Assembly: GCA_937911745.1 (NCBI GenBank) | Contig: CALDPX010000059.1 | Coordinates: 62,001-126,000, forward strand | DNA: 64,000 nt | From: an uncultured Alistipes sp. | GTDB lineage: Bacteria; Bacteroidota; Bacteroidia; Bacteroidales; Rikenellaceae | Direction of reading: 5' to 3' | Shown: positions 25,167 through 34,400 of the stretch, piece after piece | Position numbering within the stretch: position 1 is the stretch's first letter | How the letters are laid out: each line of letters opens with the position of its first letter | Program-made: the position numbers and the translations under genes | The notes under the pieces: model-generated | The model's database searches: none | The model's input: the letters and a program-made list of their open reading frames with translations, nothing else | What the model was told of the DNA's origin: nothing

Positions 25167-25198
25167 ATGCCTCTATCGGGGTACAAAATGGAGTGGAA

Positions 25199-26479
25199 AT
25201 GAGTTGCAAACAAGCAGTTTCGATGTTGATTACGGGTGCTACGGTGTGGTACGAGGATGGCTTTGCGGTGCGCGATGTGCTCATCATAGATGGTGTGCTC
25301 CGCGAGGTCGCCGAGCATATCGCTCCTTGCGAGGGTGTGAGCATTGTGGAGGCAGGGGGTAAATACCTGCTGCCCGCATTTGTGGATATGCACGTCCACC
25401 TAAGAGAACCTGGCTATGGCTACAAGGAGACCATCGCCAGCGGCACTAAGGCTGCCGCAAGGGGTGGTTTCTCGTTGGTATGCCCTATGCCAAATCTCAA
25501 TCCCGCACCCGACAATCTCGAACACCTCAAAGAGCAACTCGCTATCGTTGAACGCGATGCGGTAATAGGAGTATTGCCCTATGCAACCATCACAACGGCT
25601 CGCAAGGGCGATGAATGTGTCGACTACGCGACACTTGCACCCTATGTGGCCGGTTTTTCGGACGATGGTACGGGTGTGCAGAGTGAGGATGTTATGGAGG
25701 AGGCTATGAGGGGTATTGCTCCAACGGGAAAACTTCTTGCTGCACACTGTGAGGTGGAAAGTCTGCTTAGGGGCGGCTATATCCACGATGGTGAGTGGTG
25801 CAGGGCGCACAACCATAAAGGCATCTGCTCCGAGAGTGAGTGGAAAGAGGTGGAGCGTGATATCAGGCTTGCCGAGAAGACAGGTTGCCGCTTGCACGTT
25901 TGCCACATCTCGACCAAAGAGAGTGTAGCACTCATCCGAGAGGCAAAGAGTAGGGGTGTGAGGGTAACTTGCGAAACTGCACCTCACTATTTGGCTCTTT
26001 GTGAGGAAGATATGAGAGAGGAGGGACGCTTTAAGATGAACCCGCCACTCCGCACACGAGAAGATATGGAGGCACTTCGCAGGGGTGTTGCCGATGGTAC
26101 AATAGACGTTATTGCCACCGACCACGCGCCCCACTCGGCAGAGGAGAAATCCCGAGGTTTGGAAAAGAGTGCAATGGGTGTTGTAGGTATAGAGACTTCG
26201 CTTGCGGCAACCTACACTTTTATGGTTGGCGGGGGTATCATCTCGCTCGAAAGGTTGGTGGAGATAATGTCGCTTACGCCCCGCAAGTTGCTCGGCATAG
26301 GTGGCGGTATCTGCTTGGGAGAGAGGATAGATGCAACGCTCGTAGACTTCGATAAGGAGTATAATGTGGAGACTTCGGAGTTTCTCTCTATGGGTAGGAG
26401 TATACCTTTCGAAGGTATGCGCCTTAGAGGTGAGGTACTCATGACTATTGTCGATGGCAAAATTGTGTACGAAAAATAG
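25199..26479 (+). CDS. pyrC: Dihydroorotase (class I) PyrC
   Basis: A start at ATG 25199 is preferred because GGAG (25190-25193) precedes it by 5 bases; this gives 426 residues. A GTG at 25193 and an ATG at 25223 (MLITGATVW, nearer the family's usual start) are alternatives. The metal motif DMHVHLREPG, the segment CPMPNLNP, the HCE and HVCHIS histidines, and TDHAPHS with the catalytic aspartate are all present, as in class I dihydroorotases. It forms dihydroorotate from carbamoyl aspartate, third step of UMP synthesis. It is the first structural gene of the operon and follows the leader terminator. Confidence 0.93.
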   Translation: MSCKQAVSMLITGATVWYEDGFAVRDVLIIDGVLREVAEHIAPCEGVSIVEAGGKYLLPAFVDMHVHLREPGYGYKETIASGTKAAARGGFSLVCPMPNLNPAPDNLEHLKEQLAIVERDAVIGVLPYATITTARKGDECVDYATLAPYVAGFSDDGTGVQSEDVMEEAMRGIAPTGKLLAAHCEVESLLRGGYIHDGEWCRAHNHKGICSESEWKEVERDIRLAEKTGCRLHVCHISTKESVALIREAKSRGVRVTCETAPHYLALCEEDMREEGRFKMNPPLRTREDMEALRRGVADGTIDVIATDHAPHSAEEKSRGLEKSAMGVVGIETSLAATYTFMVGGGIISLERLVEIMSLTPRKLLGIGGGICLGERIDATLVDFDKEYNVETSEFLSMGRSIPFEGMRLRGEVLMTIVDGKIVYEK

Positions 26480-26483
26480 GAGT

Positions 26484-27227
26484 ATGTATAAACGCAATAT
26501 ATATAAAGTGTTGTCCAATGAGCCCCTCTCGGCAAAGACTATGAAGATGGTCTTGGAGGGAGATACTCAGTATATTACTGCCGCAGGACAATTTGTGAAT
26601 GTGGAGGTGGAGGGAAAGTTCCTGCGCCGTCCAATCTCGGTGTGCGACTATGACGAGAAGAGCATAACGCTGCTCTACGATATCGTAGGAGAGGGCACTA
26701 AGGCAATGAGTCTTTGGGCTGAGGGCAAACAGGTAGATTTGCTCACAGGCTTGGGCAATGGCTTTTCGGAGAATAGGGAGTGTCATCGCCCCGCACTATT
26801 GGGAGGCGGTATAGGCTGTGCTCCACTCTATAATTTGGCTAAGAAACTCCTCGCCAAAGGCGCACAACCCGTTGTTATTTTGGGCTTTAATAGTGCCAAA
26901 GATGTGGTTAGTAAAGATATGTTCGAGGCACTCGGAGTGGAAACATACATCGCCACTGTGGATGGCTCGGAGGGCACCAAAGGCTTCGTGACCGATGTTA
27001 TAAAGGAAAAGGGCTTGGAGTGTGACTACTTCTACGCTTGCGGACCAATGCCTATGCTGAGAGCAGTGTGCAACGGCATCGAATGGGCAGGAGAAGTGAG
27101 TCTTGATGAGCGTATGGCGTGTGGCTTTGGCGTTTGTATGTGTTGCAGCATCGAAACCAAAAGCGGTGCAAAGAGAATCTGCAAAGAGGGACCCGTATTC
27201 AGCAAGGAGGATTTGATATGGAAATAA
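26484..27227 (+). CDS. pyrK: Dihydroorotate dehydrogenase electron-transfer subunit PyrK
   Basis: The start at 26484 (MYKRNIYKVLSNEPL) has AGGAG overlapping the pyrC stop. The 247-residue protein has the ferredoxin-reductase fold: FAD motif RRPISV, the segment LLGGGIGCAPLYNLAK, and a C-terminal [2Fe-2S] site DERMACGFGVCMCC plus the later cysteine in KRICKEGPVF. It passes electrons from PyrD to NAD+ in the class 1B enzyme. An in-frame ATG further up (26448) lies inside pyrC and was not used. Its end overlaps pyrD by 10 bases, consistent with subunits of one complex. Confidence 0.94.
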   Translation: MYKRNIYKVLSNEPLSAKTMKMVLEGDTQYITAAGQFVNVEVEGKFLRRPISVCDYDEKSITLLYDIVGEGTKAMSLWAEGKQVDLLTGLGNGFSENRECHRPALLGGGIGCAPLYNLAKKLLAKGAQPVVILGFNSAKDVVSKDMFEALGVETYIATVDGSEGTKGFVTDVIKEKGLECDYFYACGPMPMLRAVCNGIEWAGEVSLDERMACGFGVCMCCSIETKSGAKRICKEGPVFSKEDLIWK

Positions 27228-28138
27228 AACGAGATACGAGTGTGGTATTGAGCGGTGTAAGGCTCGATAACCCCGTAATTCCTGCCAGCGGTTGCTTTGG
27301 CTACGGCTATGGTATGTCGGAGTACTACGACATCGACATTCTGGGTTCCATATCGTTCAAGGGCACTACCCGTGAGGCTCGCTATGGCAATCCTCTGCCC
27401 CGAGTGGCTGAGTGCAGAGAGGGTATGATTAACGCTGTGGGCTTGCAGAATCCCGGTATTGATGCTGTCATTGCTGAGGAACTTCCCAAGATGCGCGAAA
27501 AATTCCACAAACCCATCATCGCCAACATTAGTGGTTTTTCGATTGATGAGTATGTGGAGTGCTGTGCCAAGATTGACAAAGAGGAGCAGGTGGAGATTAT
27601 AGAACTCAACGTATCGTGTCCCAATGTGCACGGAGGAGGTATGAGTTTCGGCACCTCGCCCGAGAGTGTTGCAGAGGTTGTGAAGGCTGTGAAGAAGGTC
27701 ATCACAAAACCGCTCTATGTGAAACTCACGCCAAACGTGACCGATATTGTGGCTATTGCTAAGGCGGCAGAGAAGGCGGGTGCAGACGGCATATGCCTTA
27801 TTAATACAATGCTCGGTATGAGGATTGATACTCGCACCCGCAAACCCGTTATTGCCAATAAAATGGGAGGCTTTTCGGGTGCTGCGGTTTTTCCTGTGGC
27901 GGTGAGGATGGTCTATCAGGTATCGAAGGCGTGTAAGATTCCTGTCATCGGTTGCGGCGGCGTGGAGAGTGCCGAGGATGTGGTGGAAATGATGATGGCA
28001 GGTGCTACGGCTGTGGAGGTCGGAGCAGCAAACCTGCGCAACCCCTATGCATCGAAAGAGATTGTGGAGGCACTGCCCGATGTTATGCAAAGGCTTGGAA
28101 TAGAGAGATTAACTGATATAATTGGTATTGTCGAATGA
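27218..28138 (+). CDS. pyrD: Dihydroorotate dehydrogenase class 1B catalytic subunit PyrD
   Basis: The start at 27218 ([13 protein letters not shown]) follows a strong AGGAGG within pyrK. The 306-residue TIM barrel has [16 protein letters not shown], the catalytic cysteine of class 1 enzymes in ELNVSCPNV, the FMN lysine motif VKLTPNVTD, and VIGCGGV. With PyrK it oxidises dihydroorotate to orotate with NAD+, which suits an anaerobe because no quinone or oxygen is needed. The stop overlaps the pyrF start (ATGA). Confidence 0.95.
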   Translation: MEIKRDTSVVLSGVRLDNPVIPASGCFGYGYGMSEYYDIDILGSISFKGTTREARYGNPLPRVAECREGMINAVGLQNPGIDAVIAEELPKMREKFHKPIIANISGFSIDEYVECCAKIDKEEQVEIIELNVSCPNVHGGGMSFGTSPESVAEVVKAVKKVITKPLYVKLTPNVTDIVAIAKAAEKAGADGICLINTMLGMRIDTRTRKPVIANKMGGFSGAAVFPVAVRMVYQVSKACKIPVIGCGGVESAEDVVEMMMAGATAVEVGAANLRNPYASKEIVEALPDVMQRLGIERLTDIIGIVE

Positions 28139-28851
28139 TTAATGCGAAAGATGTGATTATTGCTTGCGACTTTGCTTCGTGGGCACAGACTATGGAGTTT
28201 TTGGACAAGTTTGAGGGCGAGGAGCGCAAACCCTTCCTCAAAATCGGTATGGAACTCTACTATGCAGAGGGAAATGCCATTGTTAGGGAGATTAAGCGCA
28301 GGGGACACAAAATCTTCCTCGACCTGAAACTGCACGATATTCCTAATACGGTACGCAAGGCTATGAAGGTACTCTCGGCTCTGGATGTGGATATGGTAAA
28401 TGTCCACGCCGCAGGTACGGTGGAGATGATGAGGGCTGCCAAAGAGGGGCTCACTCGCGAGGATGGTTCGCGCCCACTGCTTATTGCCGTAACACAACTC
28501 ACCTCCACATCGGAGCAGACTATGCAGGACGAACTCCTTATTAATGCCACCATCGGCGACACCATCATCAAATACGCTCAAAATGCAAAAGCGGCAGGTT
28601 TGGACGGTGTTGTATGCTCGCCTTTGGAGTCCACCATTGTGAAAGGGGCTTGCGGTAACGAGTTTATGACTATCACACCCGGCATCCGCTTTGCCGAGTC
28701 GGCTGCCGATGACCAGGTGCGCATCACATCGCCGGCAAGGGCTCGTCAGTTGGGCTCGGACTATATTGTGGTAGGACGTCCCATTACGGCTGCCGAAGAC
28801 CCTGTTGCGGCTTATCGTAAGTGTGTAAACGAATTTTTGAACATCAATTAA
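28135..28851 (+). CDS. pyrF: Orotidine 5'-phosphate decarboxylase PyrF
   Basis: This 238-residue protein has the OMP decarboxylase barrel. It shows the catalytic Asp-Lys-Asp network in [20 protein letters not shown] in the middle, and [16 protein letters not shown] at the phosphate-binding end. It belongs to the shorter PyrF class with DLKLHDIP and not to the longer type seen in some Bacteroidetes. It performs the last step to UMP. The start overlaps the pyrD stop by 4 bases. Confidence 0.95.
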   Translation: MINAKDVIIACDFASWAQTMEFLDKFEGEERKPFLKIGMELYYAEGNAIVREIKRRGHKIFLDLKLHDIPNTVRKAMKVLSALDVDMVNVHAAGTVEMMRAAKEGLTREDGSRPLLIAVTQLTSTSEQTMQDELLINATIGDTIIKYAQNAKAAGLDGVVCSPLESTIVKGACGNEFMTITPGIRFAESAADDQVRITSPARARQLGSDYIVVGRPITAAEDPVAAYRKCVNEFLNIN

Positions 28852-28864
28852 TAAGCGATAGAAT

Positions 28865-29503
28865 ATGACAACCGAGAAGATAATCGCTGCCGAGTTGCTA
28901 AGCATAAAGGCGGTATTCCTTAGCCCCAACGAACCATTCACTTGGGCAAGTGGCATCAAAAGCCCCATTTATTGCGATAATAGGCTGATTCTGACTGCAC
29001 CTAAGAGTCGTAAAATTGTGGAGAGTGCCATTGCACAGACTATCAAGGAACGTTTCCCCGAGGCAGAGGTGCTGATGGGTACAAGTACTGCTGGTATTGC
29101 GCACGCCGCCATCGCTGCCGATATTTTGGATATGCCAATGGGCTATGTTCGCGGTAGTGCAAAGGACCACGGCAGGGGCAACCGCATCGAGGGACGCTTG
29201 GAGCAAGGACAAAAGGTGGTTGTTGTCGAAGACCTTATCTCTACGGGTGGTAGCTGTATAGATGTCGTAGAGGCTCTTAGGGAGGCTGGTGCCGAGGTGC
29301 TGGGTGTTGTTAGTATCTTTACTTACGGTATGAAAAAAGGCATCGAAAGGCTCGCTGCGGCGGGTGTTACGAACTACTCGCTTTCGAACTTCGATACACT
29401 CGTAAGCGTGGCTGCCGAGCAGGGTTATATTGCACCCGAAGACGAGGCTCGCCTTAGGCAGTTTATGGCAAATCCTTCGGATGAGAGTTGGATGAATAAA
29501 TAA
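28865..29503 (+). CDS. pyrE: Orotate phosphoribosyltransferase PyrE
   Basis: This 212-residue protein has the type I phosphoribosyltransferase fold. The PRPP-binding motif is VVVVEDLISTGGS, and the early FTWASGIKSPIYCDNR is characteristic of OPRTases. It joins orotate and PRPP to OMP. It lies 13 bases after pyrF. A 62-base A-rich gap with no clear promoter follows before pyrB. Confidence 0.95.
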   Translation: MTTEKIIAAELLSIKAVFLSPNEPFTWASGIKSPIYCDNRLILTAPKSRKIVESAIAQTIKERFPEAEVLMGTSTAGIAHAAIAADILDMPMGYVRGSAKDHGRGNRIEGRLEQGQKVVVVEDLISTGGSCIDVVEALREAGAEVLGVVSIFTYGMKKGIERLAAAGVTNYSLSNFDTLVSVAAEQGYIAPEDEARLRQFMANPSDESWMNK

Positions 29504-29565
29504 AAAATCAGATAAATAGGTTAGTTACACAAAAACTTTAACACAAACTAAATAATAATACGAAA

Positions 29566-30654
29566 ATGAGACACTTGATTGACCCCACCGACCTTTCGAT
29601 GCAGGAACTTAATGAGATTATTGCTCTTGCAGAGGACATTATCGAAAATCGAGAGAAATACTCGGAGGCTTGCAAAGGCAAGAAATTGGCAACTCTCTTC
29701 TATGAGCCAAGTACTCGCACTCGTTTGAGTTTTACATCGGCAATGTTGGAGCTCGGTGGCACGGTTCTCGGTTTTTCGGATGCAAAGAGTTCTTCGGTTG
29801 CCAAGGGCGAGACCTGCGCTGATACGACCAAAACCATCAACTGTTTTGCTGATATTATTGCTATGCGCCACTTTGAGGAGGGTGCAGCACTTGTTGCCGC
29901 TAACAACTCACGTATTCCTGTGATTAACGCAGGTGACGGTAGCCATAGCCATCCTACTCAAACTCTAACAGACCTTCTTACTATCAAACGAGAAGTAGGA
30001 CGTTTCGACAACCTTACCATCGGTTTTTGTGGTGACTTGCGCTTCGGTCGTACTGTTCACTCACTCATTAAAGCAATGTCGCGCTATGAGGGTATTAAGG
30101 TTGTGCTGATTGCCCCCGAGCAGTTGCGTTTGCCCAGCTATATGCGCCACGAGGTGTGCGAAAAGAACAATATCCCCTATAAGGAGGTGTCGTCGATGGA
30201 AGAGGTTATGGGTGAGCTCGACATTCTCTATATGACTCGTGTGCAAAAAGAGCGTTTCTTGGACGAAGATGAGTTTGATAGAGTTAAGGATAGTTTCATC
30301 CTTGACCCTGCAAAACTTGTCAATGCTCGCCCCAATATGTGCATTCTTCATCCTCTGCCTCGTGTGAATGAGATTACCGTAGAAGTGGATGCCGATCCAA
30401 GGGCTGCATATTTCCGTCAGGTGGAGAATGGAAAGTTTGTGCGCATGGCTCTGATTATGAAATTGCTCGAATGGGCTAAGGATGACAGCAAGACTATTGA
30501 CCTTATACCCAAGGATGTTATTCGCAATGAATATGTGTGCGGTAATAAACGCTGCATCTCTAATATGGAAAACGTTGATTCGCTCTTCCGTCCTCGCACC
30601 GACAAGCCTGGTAAGTATCGCTGCCTCTATTGCGAGTCGAAGGCAAAATTGTAG
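29566..30654 (+). CDS. pyrB: Aspartate carbamoyltransferase PyrB fused to a PyrI-type zinc domain
   Basis: Residues 1 to about 312 form a complete catalytic chain: STRTRLSF (carbamoyl phosphate), SSSVAKGET (the Ser-Lys loop contributed to the neighbouring subunit), [21 protein letters not shown] (aspartate site) and HPLPR. The protein has 362 residues, about 50 more than a lone PyrB. The extension has C325-x4-C330-x22-C353-x2-C356, almost the spacing of the PyrI zinc site (C109, C114, C138, C141 in E. coli), and [14 protein letters not shown] resembles the PyrI segment before it. The nucleotide-binding domain of PyrI is absent, so CTP/ATP control of the classical kind is not expected. No separate pyrI is seen in the operon. 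Confidence 0.93.
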   Translation: MRHLIDPTDLSMQELNEIIALAEDIIENREKYSEACKGKKLATLFYEPSTRTRLSFTSAMLELGGTVLGFSDAKSSSVAKGETCADTTKTINCFADIIAMRHFEEGAALVAANNSRIPVINAGDGSHSHPTQTLTDLLTIKREVGRFDNLTIGFCGDLRFGRTVHSLIKAMSRYEGIKVVLIAPEQLRLPSYMRHEVCEKNNIPYKEVSSMEEVMGELDILYMTRVQKERFLDEDEFDRVKDSFILDPAKLVNARPNMCILHPLPRVNEITVEVDADPRAAYFRQVENGKFVRMALIMKLLEWAKDDSKTIDLIPKDVIRNEYVCGNKRCISNMENVDSLFRPRTDKPGKYRCLYCESKAKL

Positions 30655-30724
30655 TGTGAAATTTTAGAGTGAAATTGTTAATAATTTATTGAAAACTTCA
30701 TTTCTTTGGTTTCAAAAAAAAGAG

Positions 30725-30732
30725 TACTTTTG
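30725..30732 (+). promoter_or_regulatory. Promoter of the purine operon (-33 TTTG, -7 TACTTTTG)
   Basis: TACTTTTG has the same sequence as the pyr promoter's -7 box, and TTTG at 30705-30708 is 16 bases upstream. Transcription would begin near 30738. Confidence 0.7.
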
Positions 30733-30756
30733 CGCATTAGAATGATGTGAAGAGTT

Positions 30757-30918
30757 ATGAGTAGATTAGCGCTGAACATATCTGCCAAATATCGAGCGAG
30801 GCATTGTGTGGCATCCACTGCGAGTGTGTGCCGTGTCTTTGGGGGACCCCAAGAGGCTTTTGCTGCCGAGAAGTGTGCTCAGAAGAGGGCTAAAAATGCG
30901 ACCAAAGAGATAATATAG
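30757..30918 (+). CDS. Candidate purine-operon leader peptide (53 codons)
   Basis: An ATG preceded by GAAGAG opens a 53-codon frame (MSRLALNISAKYRARHCVAS...), ending TAG at 30916-30918, 7 bases before the terminator. The DNA can form hairpins at 30810-30832 (GGCATCCACT, GCG loop, AGTGTGTGCC) and 30836-30856. The stretch before the terminator is purine-rich (30881-30925: 35 of 45), which includes the codons for KRAKNATKE. By analogy with nucleotide-sensitive attenuation, RNA polymerase would slow here when ATP or GTP is low. A structured non-coding leader is the alternative. I recognise no known peptide or RNA family. Confidence 0.45.
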   Translation: MSRLALNISAKYRARHCVASTASVCRVFGGPQEAFAAEKCAQKRAKNATKEII

Positions 30919-30925
30919 GGAGAAT

Positions 30926-30963
30926 GTGACCGTCAACGTAGAGTGTTGGCGGTCACGCTTTTA
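30926..30963 (+). terminator. Intrinsic terminator (attenuator) upstream of purE
   Basis: A twelve-pair stem, GTGACCGTCAAC (30926-30937) with GTTGGCGGTCAC (30945-30956), including one G-T pair, has a seven-base loop and is followed by GCTTTT. The T run is short, so termination may be partial. purE starts 24 bases further on. Confidence 0.75.
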
Positions 30964-30986
30964 TGATAAATAGTCAATAGATAGAT

Positions 30987-31454
30987 ATGAAAATTGGTGT
31001 TGTTATGGGCTCGACAAGCGACTGGGGTGTTATGTCGGGTGCTACTGCTATTTTGGAGCAGTTTGGTGTGGAGTTCGAGAAGAAAGTGCTGAGTGCACAC
31101 CGTACTCCCCACGAGTTGGAGCAGTGGGCAAGCAGTGCGCGAGAGCGTGGCTTTGCAGCAATTATTGCCGGAGCAGGAGGAGCAGCCCATTTGGCAGGTG
31201 TTGTGGCAGCATTCACGACTCTGCCTGTCATTGGTGTGCCCATTAAGTCTCGTTCGTTGGAGGGTTTAGACTCGCTGCTTTCGATGGTGCAGATGCCTTC
31301 GGGCATACCTGTTGCTACGGTTGGTATTGATGGAGCAAAAAATGCTGCACTACTCGCAGTGGCAATGATGGCTGTCACCGACCAAGAACTTAAAACCAAA
31401 CTTGACGACTTTCGCCGTGAGCAAGCAGAAAAAGTGCTTGCCTCAGAGATTTAA
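30987..31454 (+). CDS. purE: N5-carboxyaminoimidazole ribonucleotide mutase PurE
   Basis: This 155-residue protein shows the PurE motifs GSTSDWGVM (class I type, with Asp-Trp), [10 protein letters not shown] and [11 protein letters not shown]. It moves the carboxylate of N5-CAIR to give CAIR. The class I signature implies a PurK partner to make N5-CAIR; no purK is present in the window, so it must be elsewhere or the enzyme works with CO2/AIR directly. It is the first structural gene of the purine operon, just after the leader terminator. Confidence 0.94.
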   Translation: MKIGVVMGSTSDWGVMSGATAILEQFGVEFEKKVLSAHRTPHELEQWASSARERGFAAIIAGAGGAAHLAGVVAAFTTLPVIGVPIKSRSLEGLDSLLSMVQMPSGIPVATVGIDGAKNAALLAVAMMAVTDQELKTKLDDFRREQAEKVLASEI

Positions 31455-31498
31455 CCCATTGCAAACATCGAAGTTACTACCCAAAACAAATTCCGCAA

Positions 31499-34400
31499 AT
31501 GAATACCTACCGCATATTTGTCGAAAAACGTGAATCTTTTAGGGTGGAGGCAGAAAGCCTCCGTAGAGAGCTCAACTCCAATCTTGGTTTGTCAATTGGT
31601 TCGTTGCGTCTTTTGTGCGTCTACGACCTATTTGGCTTCTCTCGTGAGTTATTGGAGGAGAGCAAGTATCGTGTCTTTGGCGAGAAGGCGACGGACACAG
31701 TGAGTGAGGAGGTTGAGATAGGCAATTTGCCACATCTTGCTATCGAGTGCTTGCCCGGTCAGTTCGACCAAAGGGCTGCTTCGGCAGAGGAATGTATCGG
31801 ATTGCTTGCCCCCGAGGCTAAGGTAGAGATTCGCAGCGCAAAACTGCTCATCTTTGACAAGAGTGTGGGCGAGGAGGAGTTGGCAAAAATTGCCCGCTAT
31901 ACCATCAACTCTGTGGAGTCGCGCCAGAAGGATCTTTCGGTGCTTGCCCCTTCTGAGAGGGCTACGGCAAAACCCGTAGAGATGCTCGAAGGTTTTTTGG
32001 ATATTACGGTGGAGGATGCGAGCCACTACTGCAAAGAGAGGGGTTTGGCGATGAATGGCGACGACCTTATGGAGGTAGTGGGCTACTTCAAAAGGGAAGG
32101 CAGGGTTCCGAGCGAAACCGAACTCCGCATTTTGGATACTTATTGGAGCGACCACTGCCGTCATACGACCTTCACAACCGAACTTACCGACGTTGAGGTA
32201 GATGAGTCCTTTGCAAGCGATGATATTGCTGAGGCTGTGGAGATGTGGAAGAGCATCCGCAAACGTCTTGGCAGAGAGAATAAGAGCCTTTGTTTGATGG
32301 ATCTTGCAACCATTGGCGCAAGGTATTTGAAGAAACAAGGACTCTTGGACGACTTGGAACAGAGTGAAGAGAATAATGCTTGCAGTATCTACGTCGATGT
32401 TGATGTGGATGATAGAGTGGAGCGCTGGCTTTTGATGTTCAAGAACGAAACACACAATCACCCAACCGAGATAGAGCCTTTTGGTGGTGCTTCGACCTGC
32501 TTGGGTGGTGCAATTCGTGACCCGCTGAGTGGTAGGAGTTATGTCTATCAGGCTATGAGAGTGACGGGTGCGGGCGATATATACCTGCCTGTTGAACAGA
32601 CTATGAAGGGCAAACTGCCACAGAGGGTTATCTCCCTGCGTGCAGCTGCGGGCTACTCTTCGTATGGCAATCAGATAGGTTTGGCTACAACTCACGTTAG
32701 GGAGATCTACCACCCCGACTATGTTGCCAAAAGGCTCGAAATAGGTGCCGTGGTAGGTGCCGTAAGAGCTGAAAATGTAAGGCGCGAAAGCCCCAAAGCC
32801 GGGGATATCATACTGATGTTCGGAGGTAGAACGGGACGTGACGGCATAGGTGGTGCTACGGGTTCATCGAAAGAGCACAACACCTCTTCGATTGAGGAGT
32901 GCGGCAGCGAGGTGCAAAAGGGTAACGCCCCCGAGGAGAGAAAAATTGCACGACTGTTCCGCCGTCCCGAGGTTACACGACTCATTAAGAAGTCAAATGA
33001 CTTTGGTGCTGGTGGTGTGAGTGTGGCTATTGGCGAACTTGCCGATGGCTTGGATATCTATCTTGATAGAGTTACAACAAAATATAGCGGTTTGAATGCT
33101 ACCGAACTCGCCATCAGCGAATCGCAGGAGCGTATGTCGGTTGTTGTTGAACCTAAGGATAGAGAGGAATTTGAGCGTTACTGCCACGAGGAGAACATTG
33201 AGGTTACGCACGTTGCCGATGTTACCGATAGCGGCAGAATGAGAATGTTCTATAAGGGCGAAGTGGTGGCTGACCTTTCAAGAGAGTTTATCGACTCGGC
33301 AGGTGCCAAACACTATGCAAAAGCTAAAATAGGCACCATTGAGGAGCGTAACCCCTTCGAGCGAGAGGTAGAGGGCGATACTCTAAGGGAGAAATTCTGC
33401 AACATACTATCCGATACCAATGTAACCTCGCAGAAGGGCTTGATTGAGATGTTCGATTCGAGCATTGGTCGCTCTACGGTGCTTATGCCCTTTGGTGGCA
33501 AGACCCAGACAACCGAAACACAGGTTAGCGTTCAACGTCTGCCGGTAGGCAATCATACAACTCATACGGCAAGCCTTATGGCGTACGGCTTCAACCCCTA
33601 CCTGAGCAAATGGAGCCCCTATCACGGTGCGGCGTATGCTGTTGTTGATGCGGTGGCTAAGGCTGTGGCAGCGGGCGTTGAGTATGATAATATGCGTTTC
33701 TCGTATCAGGAGTACTTCGAGAAGATGACCTCGCCCGAGGCGTGGGGCAAACCTCTTGCTGCACTGCTTGGAGCACTGAGGATGCAGGTGTCGTTGGGAT
33801 TGCCTTCGATTGGCGGTAAGGACTCAATGAGTGGTACTTTTGACAAGATTAATGTACCTCCTACGTTGGTGGCATTTGGTGTCGCCACGGTTGATAGTAG
33901 GGTAGTGATTAGTCCCGAGTTTAAGAGTGCCGGCAACTATATCTACATTGCTCGCCATACACCTCTTACGAACTATATGCCCGATACGGTAAACCTCATT
34001 GACATCTACGAGATTGTACGTCACAAGATTTTTGCAGGTGCCGTAACGAGTGCTTGGGCTGTGGGCTTTGGCGGTGTTGCCGAAGCTTTGGCTAAGATGA
34101 GTTTTGGTAACGAGATTGGCGCAGAGGTAAATGTAGCGGAAAAGGACCTCTACGGCTGGAATTATGGCTCCATTGTCGTTGAGTGTAGCCGCCCGCTTGA
34201 CCATCCTCACTTCGAACTTCTTGGTAGGACTATCTCAGAGCCTGTGTTGAGGGTAAATGGCGAGAGTATGACCATTGAGGAGTTGAGAGAGGCTAATAGA
34301 TTGAAATTTACGGAGGTATATCCCGATAGGAGCGGCTTGGAGGGTGCAGTCGAGAATGCTACTTCGGGCAATAACGCCACCCACTATGTGGGCGAGGCAG

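Noticed and set aside
29504..29565. A separate promoter for pyrB
   Set aside because: The A-rich gap has no TAnnTTTG box at a suitable place, so pyrB is treated as part of the pyr operon.
30725..30963. The purE leader as 6S RNA, tmRNA or a purine riboswitch
   Set aside because: Length and flanking promoter/terminator would fit a small RNA, but I could not draw the long 6S-type rod, there is no tRNA-like end or tag-like peptide for tmRNA, and no purine-riboswitch core was seen. A small stable RNA remains possible but unsupported.
31649..32713. A 354-codon minus-strand frame opposite purL
   Set aside because: It lies wholly within purL, which has clear motifs throughout; the translated product has no recognisable features.
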